Shown here piece by piece: positions 54,092-62,180 of a stretch of 64,000 nucleotides of DNA (positions within the stretch are counted from its first letter, which is position 1; each line of letters opens with the position of its first letter). Both the position numbers and the translations under genes were made by a program. This DNA comes from Acetobacterium woodii DSM 1030 (lineage in GTDB: Bacteria > Bacillota > Clostridia > Eubacteriales > Eubacteriaceae). The stretch covers positions 2,655,732 through 2,719,731 of the forward strand of contig NC_016894.1 in NCBI RefSeq assembly GCF_000247605.1. The letters run 5' to 3'. The notes under the pieces were generated by a model, which made no database searches, was not told the DNA's origin, and saw nothing but the letters and a program-made list of their open reading frames with translations.

Positions 54092-54790
54092 CTACCATTC
54101 CAACTGACTGGCCGGTTTTATTACCGTATTAACATAATCATCGCTGATTCGACCGTCTTTGATTTTTATTACCCGATCAACCATCTCTTTAATCGCAGTA
54201 TTATGCGTAACAATAATCAACGTTGTGCCATATCGCTTATTAATTTTCTCAATCAACATAAGAATCTCGCGCGAAGCCTGATAATCGAGCGCACCGGTTG
54301 GTTCATCACATAATAACAGCTCCGGGTTTTTTATCAGCGCTCTGGCAATAGCACAGCGTTGTTGTTGCCCTCCCGACAATTGGGACGGAAATTTTTTCTG
54401 ATGCTCAGTCAAACCCAAGGTTTCCAGTAGTTCATTCATATCCAATGGTGTTTGAGTCAGATATTCGCAAACCTGAATATTTTCTTTAACCGTTAGATTT
54501 GGCACAAGATTATAAAACTGAAAAATAAAACCCAGATAATTTCGCCGATATAGCGATAACTCTTTTGCATTTAACTGCGTAATCTCAACGCCGCTGATCT
54601 TCACACTGCCACTATCGATGGTATCCAACCCGCCGATGGTATTGAGTAATGTCGATTTTCCCGATCCGCTTGGGCCTAAAATCGCGCAAATCTGACCCTT
54701 TTCTATTCTGGTAGAAACGCCTTTAAGCACTTGCGCGTAACTGCCACCTTCGCCGTAACTTTTTTTAATATCATTTACTTCAATAAACAT
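54092..54790 (-). CDS. ABC transporter ATP-binding protein, MacB/LolD type
   Basis: A 232-residue ATPase with Walker [10 protein letters not shown], signature [15 protein letters not shown], Walker [13 protein letters not shown] and H-loop [11 protein letters not shown] 54790 follows GAGGAG; six upstream codons of open frame are not needed. Pairs with the large permease downstream. Confidence 0.9.
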   Translation of the reverse strand: MFIEVNDIKKSYGEGGSYAQVLKGVSTRIEKGQICAILGPSGSGKSTLLNTIGGLDTIDSGSVKISGVEITQLNAKELSLYRRNYLGFIFQFYNLVPNLTVKENIQVCEYLTQTPLDMNELLETLGLTEHQKKFPSQLSGGQQQRCAIARALIKNPELLLCDEPTGALDYQASREILMLIEKINKRYGTTLIIVTHNTAIKEMVDRVIKIKDGRISDDYVNTVIKPASQLEW

Positions 54791-54941
54791 CTGTTCTCCT
54801 CTATACACTCAATTCAAGAAATTACAACTGGACACTTAATCTGGTATTCGATTTTAAGGTCACCCATCTTATTACCTATTTAATCACTTTTTCAAAACTA
54901 CTTATCTCATTATTAAGCAATTATCAATCTATTGATTCAAC

Positions 54942-54959
54942 ATAACACCGCTATGTTAT
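54942..54959 (-). promoter_or_regulatory. Probable TetR operator upstream of the ABC exporter genes
   Basis: Inverted repeat ATAACACCGCTATGTTAT, 150 bp before the ATPase gene and 48 bp beyond the tetR stop. It matches the site at 55673-55690 in 16 of 18 positions. Confidence 0.78.
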
Positions 54960-55006
54960 ATTCAAAATAAAATTGAATTCCGTTTTTAAATTCAATCCTA
55001 TTGATA

Positions 55007-55642
55007 TTATTTTATTACGATGTCATCTCCTAATACGCTCAGCCATCCACCTGATAAGAATTTTGCAATCATATCGGCTTGGAGCAATGCTTCTTCTAAA
55101 GATAAGTCATGTGTCAAAAGTTGTGCAAACGATGACGTTTCCAAATGCGCTAACCAGTGCATCGTATACCGGCTAAGCGCTTTCTTTTTTTTATCATCAA
55201 TCCCAATATAATCTAACAGCAGACAAGTATTTTCTTCCATTAAATCAACGAGTTCATCATAAAAATTTTCATAACTTGATCCATTCGATTTATTTAGGAG
55301 CAACATAAACTCATCTTTATGCTCATACATATAGCTGACAAATTCGCGCCCTTGCTCAATTCCATCAGTAATTATCATTTGTTGGGTAACTTTTTCATTT
55401 AGATAAAGCACCTGCTCATTTTGGGTATGATGAACAATGACTTCTTTTACTTCAATCGCAACTTTTTTAACTAAATCGGCAAACAAATCATTTTTATCTT
55501 TAAAAAAGAAATACAACGCTCCCGTTGTAACGCCCGCTTTTTTACAGATTTTTCGAATAGACGCTTTTTCATAACCAAGTTCCAAAAATTCAGCCTTCGC
55601 AACTTTTAATAATCGTTCCCGTGTTTCTGTTTCATTTCGCAT
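55007..55642 (-). CDS. TetR/AcrR-family transcriptional regulator
   Basis: A 211-residue repressor with the N-terminal helix-turn-helix ASIRKICKKAGVTTGALYFF and a ligand-binding C-terminal domain. It is encoded immediately upstream of the ABC ATPase/permease pair on the same strand. The matched palindromes upstream of its own gene and of the exporter indicate that it represses both. Start ATG is the one nearest the promoter. Confidence 0.9.
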   Translation of the reverse strand: MRNETETRERLLKVAKAEFLELGYEKASIRKICKKAGVTTGALYFFFKDKNDLFADLVKKVAIEVKEVIVHHTQNEQVLYLNEKVTQQMIITDGIEQGREFVSYMYEHKDEFMLLLNKSNGSSYENFYDELVDLMEENTCLLLDYIGIDDKKKKALSRYTMHWLAHLETSSFAQLLTHDLSLEEALLQADMIAKFLSGGWLSVLGDDIVIK

Positions 55643-55672
55643 TTTTTCTGTGGCTCCTAATATCGATCATAG

Positions 55673-55690
55673 ATAACACCGTTATGTTAG
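55673..55690 (-). promoter_or_regulatory. Probable TetR operator upstream of its own gene
   Basis: ATAACACCGTTATGTTAG, 30 bp upstream of the regulator start codon; nearly the same sequence and orientation as the site at 54942-54959. Supports autoregulation. Confidence 0.78.
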
Positions 55691-55790
55691 CATTATTTTT
55701 TCCCATTGTCAATTTTCATTTCAGCAGTTATGAGACTGTCTACTACAACGAAAAACTTAAATTATAAATCTAACTTGATGACCTTAAAAA

Positions 55791-55814
55791 AGTCCCGGCA
55801 AAATTACCGAGACT
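55791..55814 (-). terminator. Terminator hairpin with T-run, distal copy flanking family B element
   Basis: Stem AGTCTCGG...CCGGGACT around AATTTTG, followed on the minus strand by TTTTTT. Near-identical to 55993-56016. Confidence 0.8.
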
Positions 55815-55992
55815 TGAGGTTGTCAATAAACAACCGTACCGACCAATTGTTAATCTGTTGTATGCACGCAATTCGGACAGTTGCAATTAAATTTTGGGCT
55901 GGAGATAGCCTTTTCGCTGCAACTGTTCTCCTTGAGGCACACAACATGATCGAACAATTGTCGGTACTAGGTTATCTTTTTTGACAGTCTGA
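55815..55992 (-). repeat. Family B palindromic element, copy 2 (178 bp)
   Basis: Same length, orientation and sequence (mostly identical; the least conserved part is the central 25 bp) as 23897-24074. Flanked by a pair of terminator hairpins whose sequence differs completely from the pair around copy 1. Confidence 0.9.
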
Positions 55993-56016
55993 AGTCCCGG
56001 CAAAATTGCCGGGACT
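55993..56016 (-). terminator. Terminator hairpin, gene-proximal copy flanking family B element
   Basis: Stem AGTCCCGGCAATTTTGCCGGGACT lying 14 bases after the stop of the 104-residue gene; no T-run follows because the family B element begins there. Confidence 0.75.
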
Positions 56017-56030
56017 TCAGGTTTAATACT

Positions 56031-56345
56031 TTATTCTTCTGAATTTCGTAACTGTCGTCTGATCTGCTCGACAATTTGTTCAATCGTATAATATTCAACT
56101 TCAATCACATTAAGTGTCGAGTCTTCAATCCGGTCATTAAACTTCTGCGGTGTAAAAATCAAACGGATTTTGTTTCCCTTTTCATCATTCCAGTCAGCAT
56201 GCGTCACTTCATTTTTTAAATTTCCGAAAAAAAGTGCGCTTTGACTTTCATTCCAGGGCAGATAAAAACCTTCAGCATTAAGCAACAAATTGATGTCTCC
56301 TAAGCGTTTTCCAATTCCTTTTATGTTCTTTATTCTCTTTAACAT
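56031..56345 (-). CDS. Hypothetical protein, 104 residues
   Basis: Not recognised. A basic N-terminus (LKRIKNIKGIGKRLGDINLL) is followed by a predicted beta-rich middle (GNLKNEVTHADWNDEKGNKI) and an acidic C-terminal helix. No signal peptide or membrane helix. It has a GGAGTAACG-like ribosome site and follows the DUF4391 gene by 76 bp, so the two may be co-transcribed. Confidence 0.65.
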   Translation of the reverse strand: MLKRIKNIKGIGKRLGDINLLLNAEGFYLPWNESQSALFFGNLKNEVTHADWNDEKGNKIRLIFTPQKFNDRIEDSTLNVIEVEYYTIEQIVEQIRRQLRNSEE

Positions 56346-56421
56346 CGTTACTCCTATTATATTGATCTGTTCTACGACTTAACCAGATCCGTCTATTATC
56401 ATTGTTGCTAAAACATCGATT

Positions 56422-57207
56422 TTATAATAATGTATAGCTAAAACGTGTTCCCGCTCCATCTTGCAATTTCAAAAATACATTTGGAAAAAAAGAACGCATA
56501 TTTTCTACTGATTCTTGTTGTGATTCAGCGATAACGGGCTGCGAAATCTCATTTAAAGCCGTCAGCTTGATTCTATCAATTTTAGCATTGGCATTTTTAA
56601 GCTCCGTAGCTATCTCAAACTGCTTACTAAATTGGAGCTCATTTTTCATTTGTATGTTAAGTTTCTTGATGTAATTTTCGAGACTTTTTAATTCTTCATT
56701 TTCATTATCAGCGTTGCTGTCAATTTGAAAGTGCATCGATTTTCCTGTGATTTGATAAAAAAAGCTTTCATAAACTTGATCAAAATTCCATCCTTCTAGT
56801 GTTAGCGTTAAATCATCAATTAACATCCAGCTACTCTGAAAATAATTTTGATGATTAGCAAAACCAGTCCGTGTCTTTAACGTTTGTAGTTCTCGGCACC
56901 ACAATTGGCCCCATTCCTCGTAACGCATAATAAAAATTGTAAATTGCTCAGTTTCTCTGTTAATAATTTCAATAATATCGGGGTTGATCGCCTGGCGTTT
57001 TAAAACAATCTCAACGATTGCGATCGCACTTAACTGCGTTCCTTTTTGAATTGATACGGTCTCCATTGAAAGGGTATTGATCCAGATGATGCTTTCAATT
57101 TCATCAATAAATGTCTTTTTTAATGTAATCTTATCATTTAGATATTTGTAAAACAATTCTTTCGGCATCTGTCGGTATACATTAGTGGTCTCTGGTAAAC
57201 TGATCAT
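56422..57207 (-). CDS. DUF4391-domain protein
   Basis: A 261-residue protein matching the DUF4391 pattern from its first residues (LPETTNVYRQMPKELFYKYL; FIDEIESIIWINTLSMETVS). The N-terminal part looks like a small nuclease-like alpha/beta domain, followed by a coiled region (ENEELKSLENYIKKLNIQMK). DUF4391 genes are often found with helicase and methyltransferase genes of restriction-type systems; none is present here, so this copy is an orphan. AAGGAGA precedes the ATG. Confidence 0.75.
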   Translation of the reverse strand: MISLPETTNVYRQMPKELFYKYLNDKITLKKTFIDEIESIIWINTLSMETVSIQKGTQLSAIAIVEIVLKRQAINPDIIEIINRETEQFTIFIMRYEEWGQLWCRELQTLKTRTGFANHQNYFQSSWMLIDDLTLTLEGWNFDQVYESFFYQITGKSMHFQIDSNADNENEELKSLENYIKKLNIQMKNELQFSKQFEIATELKNANAKIDRIKLTALNEISQPVIAESQQESVENMRSFFPNVFLKLQDGAGTRFSYTLL

Positions 57208-57422
57208 GGCATCTCCTTCTCAAAATTTTGACTTATGATTGTAAGCTTGTAAGATTCACTATTTATGTAATCGGCGAACCTATCAAAATATTTAGTTTTT
57301 TTAGAGAAACACGGCCAGAAAATAAGTTTACCATGCAAAAATGCAGCGAGTCGTATAAGTTTTAAGTGCTCCAAAACGATCCTAAGTCAATACGGTTTAT
57401 TCTTTTCCGAAAAACAAAAAGC

Positions 57423-57471
57423 ACAAAAAAAGACTACAGCCGATTCCACATTTTTACCTGTAGAACCGGCT
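57423..57471 (-). terminator. Terminator of non-coding unit 1
   Basis: Stem AGCCGGTTCTACA / TGTGGAATCGGCT followed by GTAGTC and seven T on the minus strand. The stem starts within the stop codon of the short ORF at 57471-57494. Confidence 0.85.
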
Positions 57472-57494
57472 TAGTCCAAAATCTCTGTAGTCAT
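57471..57494 (-). CDS. Seven-codon ORF (MTTEILD), non-coding unit 1
   Basis: A minus-strand ATG seven bases after AGGAGGATTCC opens a frame MTTEILD that ends in TAA at the start of the terminator hairpin. The same short ORF (MTTEILG) with ribosome site and terminator recurs at 59783-59806. One difference between them is silent (ACT/ACA), one changes Asp to Gly, and the stop changes TAA to TAG, which is consistent with translation but too little data to prove it. Confidence 0.4.
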   Translation of the reverse strand: MTTEILD

Positions 57495-58000
57495 CCGTTT
57501 GGAATCCTCCTATGATTTTTTTTACCAAAAATCTTTTTTCATTTTTTCATAAATTCGACCAACTTGTTTGGAATATTCTTTTGTTAAGATACGATTCGTT
57601 TTATTCTCACTGGATCATTATCTACTAGATTCTTTACTTAATATTTTTGATTCAAGAACATCTTCTCGTTTCCAATTTTCTATCGGATTCGGCTTTTCTA
57701 AAGCCACATGAAATTTTCTATTTTTCGTTGATACTTTTCATTCATCGTTCATTTAATTCGCTGTGAGTTTACCTTCGTTTCTTAATTTCAAATAAATTTG
57801 CTTATTAACAAATTCTTCCCTTGCCGATAATCCAATTGATTTAAGTCTTCCTCAATTTTTTAGATTGATTCAGATTAATTCTTTTATATTATCCAGCTAG
57901 TTGGTTTTTATTTACTTTTAAATGATCAGTAGATCTTTGATTTAATTATATTATAACACCTTTTTTTAATATGTAAATAGATTTTTTGTAAACGTTTATA
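57495..58000 (-). ncRNA. Non-coding (or decayed) transcription unit 1 with conserved promoter
   Basis: On the minus strand the unit has an operator-like TATAAACGTTTACAA (57986-58000), TTTACA (57972-57977), a 16-bp spacer and TATAAT (57950-57955). About 450 nt without a long ORF follow, ending in the short ORF and terminator. Several frame-broken pieces read like protein (EYSKQVGRIYEKMKKDFW; REEFVNKQIYLKLRNEGKL), so it could be a degraded small gene. The same promoter and end are found at 59807-60267. Together with the spacer 57208-57422 and 58001-58311 this explains most of the 1.1-kb gap. Confidence 0.5.
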
Positions 58001-58213
58001 TTAAAATATATTATTTATCAGAACCGCTATTTATAGCCATTATAATTAGATTTAGCGGGTCCTGTCGGTTTCTTTTTTTTAAGTTTTATTTAAGCTTCTA
58101 CTAACTCAATTAAACTTAGCCGTTACTTCATAACTTTTTCTTCGCGTTATAATCCAGATACTAATTTCATTTCAGTTCCGGCCATATGCTTTCGAGATAG
58201 ATCACAATGAACT

Positions 58214-58250
58214 AAAAAAACACCTGATGATTTTAGGTTCACCAGGTATT
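58214..58250 (-). terminator. Terminator of the 450-residue hypothetical gene
   Basis: Stem ACCTGGTGA / TCATCAGGT followed by GTTTTTTT on the minus strand, about 60 bp past the stop at 58312. Confidence 0.8.
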
Positions 58251-58311
58251 AATTCAGTAACTATTTTTAAAACTTATGTGTTCGTTCAATTCACCAATCA
58301 ACTATTAACGT

Positions 58312-59664
58312 TTATTCAAATATTTTTATTTTTAACTCATCTCCATTACACGCGTCCGGATGATCAATGATATTTAAATTTTCCAGGGCGATTTTTCTAG
58401 TAAACAAGTACCGAACCCGTTCTTCAAATGCAACCGGAAAAGCTTCCGTCAGACTAAGGTCCCGGGCTACAGCACGACTTTTACCTTTGCCATTATTATA
58501 GCAAAGTACCCATTTGTCCTGGGTGATGCTGAATACATCGGCGGTGCTAGTTGGTCCCGGACGGAGATAGGCCGCCATCGCCTGTTTAGCTTTTTCAGTC
58601 GTGTCCCCACAACCGACGGTCAGGAAAACACATTCCGGCATATCACCGATAGCTTCCATAAAGGTTTCTTTGGTCCCCGCCAAAAGCAACAACAATTCAG
58701 CTCCAATTTTATCGTTTATTTCAAAACAACCCAAACTTTTTTTGGCTTTTAAAATATCAAAACATTCTGCTTTTAATCCTTCAATCAGTTTGCCATGATC
58801 GGTAAAAATAAGCTGGGCGTAGTTGTAAAAGTCACCAATGATGCCCGAACCAAATTCATAGGATACAATCTGTTGCTTTTTTTCATCATACTTGCAACCA
58901 AATCGGCGGCGATGCTGGTCGCCCTTCGCATTAGCTTTCGTTTTTAGTCCATTAGCTTCTATATAATAACCTTTATTCTTTTTATTATTGTAAAGATTTT
59001 TGCGATACCCTGATTTGTACGCCTGCCATGAATATTTACATGAGAGCAGAACCATGCGGTGTCGTCCATTTTGTTTTTGTTTAGAAATGGCTACCATATC
59101 AATTCTTCCTAATGGTGTCCCTTCCGGCGAATAGTTCAAATCCACACAATACCAGTCTGAGTTGATGTTCGCGTTGTTATTGCAAGCAATGATCCCCTGA
59201 TATTTTTGTCCCAATGGCCCCGCTTTTGCTTCAATCGGGGCACTTTCGATGAGAGCATTTTCCACATTTTCCTTAAATTCCAAATAGGATTCAACAAAAG
59301 CCTGTACGAATTCCTGATTAAATGGAAAAATCATCAGGTCTGATTTCTGCGTAAACTTCAGTCCACAAAACGCAGTTCGGTCAATAAAAAATTTACTAAT
59401 TTTAACAATACATTTCTGGCCTTCTTGATATACTAACTCCATCATTTTTTTTCCCCAGTAATAAATGATGATGCTTTCATCCCGGATGCCTAAAAATAAT
59501 TCCTTCTTTTCAATAACCCTATTTTTTAAAAAGGTTTCCACTTCTGGAACCTTTAAAAGATTTTCTAAGTTTCCTCTTGACAAATAAATTCCCTCCGATA
59601 TTTTAGTGTGCATAATTGCATTGTATGTCCCTGAGTTCTCAACAATTATGAACTGCTGTCTCAA
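58312..59664 (-). CDS. Hypothetical protein, 450 residues, possible PD-(D/E)xK-like fold
   Basis: Not assigned to a family. The middle contains GRIDMVAISKQ...MVLLSCKYSWQAY, an Asp in a beta strand followed about 20 residues later by SxK on the next strand, which recalls a restriction-nuclease core although the usual Glu is replaced. Residues 225-275 are very basic. The C-terminal part (VFLTVGCGDTTEKAKQAMAA) looks like a second alpha/beta domain. No signal or membrane segment. It has its own promoter (TTGCAC-17-TATAAT, 59693-59721) and lies just beyond non-coding unit 2. A defence or DNA-processing role is speculative. Confidence 0.6.
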   Translation of the reverse strand: MRQQFIIVENSGTYNAIMHTKISEGIYLSRGNLENLLKVPEVETFLKNRVIEKKELFLGIRDESIIIYYWGKKMMELVYQEGQKCIVKISKFFIDRTAFCGLKFTQKSDLMIFPFNQEFVQAFVESYLEFKENVENALIESAPIEAKAGPLGQKYQGIIACNNNANINSDWYCVDLNYSPEGTPLGRIDMVAISKQKQNGRHRMVLLSCKYSWQAYKSGYRKNLYNNKKNKGYYIEANGLKTKANAKGDQHRRRFGCKYDEKKQQIVSYEFGSGIIGDFYNYAQLIFTDHGKLIEGLKAECFDILKAKKSLGCFEINDKIGAELLLLLAGTKETFMEAIGDMPECVFLTVGCGDTTEKAKQAMAAYLRPGPTSTADVFSITQDKWVLCYNNGKGKSRAVARDLSLTEAFPVAFEERVRYLFTRKIALENLNIIDHPDACNGDELKIKIFE

Positions 59665-59692
59665 CGGATTATTTATTTTACAATTAAATTTT

Positions 59693-59721
59693 ATTATAAC
59701 TTTTTATAGGTAAAGGTGCAA
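59693..59721 (-). promoter_or_regulatory. Promoter of the 450-residue hypothetical gene
   Basis: Minus-strand TTGCAC (59716-59721), 17-bp spacer, TATAAT (59693-59698), 29 bp before the ATG. Near-consensus vegetative promoter, so the gene does not depend on the upstream unit. Confidence 0.75.
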
Positions 59722-59737
59722 TCATTAATTAACCGTT

Positions 59738-59784
59738 CAAAAAAGACTAAAGCCGATTTTACATTTGATCTGCAAAATCGGCCT
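59738..59784 (-). terminator. Terminator of non-coding unit 2
   Basis: Stem GGCCGATTTTGCA / TGTAAAATCGGCT (imperfect) followed by TTAGTC and six T on the minus strand. Homologous to the terminator at 57423-57471. Confidence 0.85.
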
Positions 59785-59806
59785 AGCCCAAAATCTCTGT
59801 TGTCAT
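59783..59806 (-). CDS. Seven-codon ORF (MTTEILG), non-coding unit 2
   Basis: Second copy of the short ORF, preceded by AAAGGAGTCC and ending TAG at the terminator. See 57471-57494 for the comparison. Alternatively the conserved bases may be a structural RNA element: TCCAAA before the ATG can pair with TTTGGA/TTTGGG at its end in both copies. Confidence 0.4.
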   Translation of the reverse strand: MTTEILG

Positions 59807-60267
59807 CCGTTTGGACTCCTTTAATGGATTTTATCAAAAATCTTCTTTGTCTTCTTTTCAACATAAACACTGCTAACTTCTGGAAATTTTCTTACTCTTC
59901 AGATCGGCTCTGCTTTAACTCATTTCTTATCATTCATGAATCTTATTGTCATCATCTTCACCGAATTTTTTTTCTTGATAACCAATGATCTTTGACTATT
60001 CCTGTTTGATTAGTTTGAGGCTTCAACCATTCTGGATTTCGAAATAATCTGTTTTTTCATCCAAACTTTTCCACTACCTAAAAATAATTCATTCCAAATC
60101 AATTCAAATTGCTCGGATAATATCATTTTATAGGCGAGTTTTACGTATGTTTACTTTTTAATGATCGTCATCATTTCAAATTGAAAAGATATTAAGTTAA
60201 TCTTTGATTTAGCTATATTATATCACCATTCTATCATAAGTAAATAACTAAATTGTAAACGTTTGTA
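59807..60267 (-). ncRNA. Non-coding (or decayed) transcription unit 2 with conserved promoter
   Basis: Same design as unit 1: operator-like TACAAACGTTTACAA (60253-60267), TTTACT (60239-60244), 16-bp spacer, TATAAT (60217-60222), shared start TAAATCAAAGAT, then about 400 nt with no long frame. Broken protein-like pieces include RNPEWLKPQTNQTGIVKDHW and EVSSVYVEKKTKKIFDKI, the latter aligning with the last piece of unit 1. Homologous at both ends, poorly conserved in the middle. The remaining 60268-60553 is AT-rich and presumably holds the promoter of the CHAP gene; nothing else was recognised. Confidence 0.5.
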
Positions 60268-60565
60268 TAACTTTTGTGTCCATTAGCTACCGTGAAGTAA
60301 GTGATATTTTTATAATGTATTTCGACACATCATCCCCTATCAGAACTTTTTATTATTGTTGATTACAACAACAATAAATAAAATTCAAGACTTTTGAAGT
60401 TAATTATTGCAAAATGTACCTTTAAGGTGTAAAATTTACGTAACGAATTGTAACGGAGAAAATATTCTCAAACTTTTGAACGATCAACTGAATGTTTTTA
60501 TTTCCATTATAAGATAATTATTAATTTAATCTACCGAATAAATAAACGAGATCGTGGGAGGATCA

Positions 60566-62047
60566 ATGAAAATGAAATTTTACCGAGGAACTGTTTTATG
60601 TATTGTTTTGATTCTAGCCCTAGGCGTTTTTCCGGCTTCAGTATCAGCTGAACAAAACAACGACAGTCGTGAGCCATTAAGTGTTGCGAATGCTCAACCA
60701 TCTATCGAAACCCGCGAGATGCTTCCCGGTGATGTTGTCCCCGATCCGGGGTTACCTGATGATGCTTATCGTAACGAAACCTTAAGTACGTCGTCGGTAT
60801 TCACGCCACGGCTTGACGCTCCAACATCCGATAATGACTGTTATTTTGCTAAAAACATTTTTTATCTCGGCGGATATGGGATGCCCAACTGTACGGCCTA
60901 CGCCTGGGGGCGTGCCTATGAAATTCTGGGCAGTAAACCTAACTTAAGTAACGGCAACGCCAATGAATTTTGGGATTACAACTTAAATAGTGGTGCTTAT
61001 TCATATGGAACCACCCCAAAAGTTGGCGCAATTATCTGCTGGGACGGCAGTGAATGTGGACATGTTGCTGTTGTTGAAAAAATTGAAGGCTCAAAAGTTA
61101 CGATTTCCGAATCAGCTTGGAGCGGACCGTTCTTTAAGACCTCCACTTTTAACGCTGGTTCAGAAGACTCGTTTTCTGTCGGTGGATTCCAGGGCTATAT
61201 TTATCTGGGTGAATTTGATAATGATAATCCCGGTGAAAACCCCGGCGAAAATCCTGGTGAAAATCCCGTTCCATCCGACACCACCCCACCCGTTATTACA
61301 AACGCACAAATCACGGATATAGATGATGAGGGTTTTACCGTAACCTGTCAGGTTGCTGATGACAACTCCGGCGTTGCGTCAGTCCTTTTCCCTACTTGGA
61401 CAGAAAACAATGATCAGGATGACTTGATCTGGCATCAAGCCTCAATTAATAATGGCACTGCTTCTTACCGGGTTTTGTATCGGGACCACAAAAATGAAAT
61501 GGGCACCTATATCGTTCATGTCTATGCCTATGATGGCGCTGGAAATATATCTTGTTTCCCGTTAAGTGTTGTCGCTCAAAAAAGAATCACCTGTTCTTAT
61601 CATACCCATGTTCAGGATATTGGCTGGCAACAATGGCAATCCAATGGTGAATTAAGTGGCACCTCGGGCGAATCTAAACGACTGGAAGCGATTCAAGTTT
61701 CGATTAATAACAAAGGTCTTGATCTGGGGATCAAATATCGGACCCATGTCCAGAATCTTGGCTGGCAGGATTGGAAATCAGGCCCTGAAATTAGCGGTAC
61801 CTTGAATCAAGGCCTCCGCCTAGAAGCCATTCAAATCCAATTAACGGGCACCGATGCTAACCGTTATGACGTTTATTACCGCGTCCATGCTCAAAACATC
61901 GGTTGGTTAGACTGGGCTAAAAACGGTGACAACTCAGGAACCGAAGGTTTCGGTTATCGTCTCGAAGCGATCGAAATTATCGTTGTTCCGGCTAATTCTC
62001 CGGCACCAGGCTCAACCTTACGTGCTTTTGAAAGCAACAACAATTAA
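60566..62047 (+). CDS. Secreted CHAP-domain peptidoglycan hydrolase with three ChW repeats
   Basis: A 493-residue secreted protein. Signal peptide residues are FYRGTVLCIVLILALGVFPA, with cleavage near VSAE. A CHAP amidase/endopeptidase domain lies at about 90-215, with catalytic Cys in YGMPNCTAYAWGRA and His in ECGHVAVVEKI. It is followed by a linker of (NPGE) repeats, an immunoglobulin-like GBS-Bsp-type domain (about 245-345) and three ChW repeats (DIGWQQWQSNGELSGT, NLGWQDWKSGPEISGT, NIGWLDWAKNGDNSGT). It probably remodels or attaches to the wall. ATG 60566 follows GGGAGG closely; ATG 60572 has wider spacing. Confidence 0.92.
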   Translation: MKMKFYRGTVLCIVLILALGVFPASVSAEQNNDSREPLSVANAQPSIETREMLPGDVVPDPGLPDDAYRNETLSTSSVFTPRLDAPTSDNDCYFAKNIFYLGGYGMPNCTAYAWGRAYEILGSKPNLSNGNANEFWDYNLNSGAYSYGTTPKVGAIICWDGSECGHVAVVEKIEGSKVTISESAWSGPFFKTSTFNAGSEDSFSVGGFQGYIYLGEFDNDNPGENPGENPGENPVPSDTTPPVITNAQITDIDDEGFTVTCQVADDNSGVASVLFPTWTENNDQDDLIWHQASINNGTASYRVLYRDHKNEMGTYIVHVYAYDGAGNISCFPLSVVAQKRITCSYHTHVQDIGWQQWQSNGELSGTSGESKRLEAIQVSINNKGLDLGIKYRTHVQNLGWQDWKSGPEISGTLNQGLRLEAIQIQLTGTDANRYDVYYRVHAQNIGWLDWAKNGDNSGTEGFGYRLEAIEIIVVPANSPAPGSTLRAFESNNN

Positions 62048-62058
62048 ACAAAAATAAA

Positions 62059-62091
62059 CTATAAAAGCACTCTGAATGGAGTGCTTTTATG
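62059..62091 (+). terminator. Rho-independent terminator after the CHAP gene
   Basis: Stem ATAAAAGCACTC / GAGTGCTTTTAT with a six-base loop, 14 bp after the stop. Confidence 0.88.
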
Positions 62092-62180
62092 GTTTATGGC
62101 CTTTATAATTTTCGTCTTTAAATTGAAACTGAACATCTTAAAAAATACGCTACTCACATAACAGGTAATTTAGCCGTTAC

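Noticed and set aside
57471-57510. c-di-GMP or other known riboswitch at the conserved MTTEIL element
   Set aside because: The expected aptamer core sequences are absent, the element is at the end of the transcript next to a terminator, and no gene follows without its own spacer or promoter.
59716-59988. 90-residue plus-strand ORF across non-coding unit 2
   Set aside because: It runs antisense through the terminator and short ORF of the minus-strand unit, has no ribosome site and no counterpart across unit 1.
61226-61270. Short direct repeats that might suggest a CRISPR or VNTR array
   Set aside because: They are in-frame GGTGAAAATCCC-type codons for the NPGE linker of the CHAP protein.
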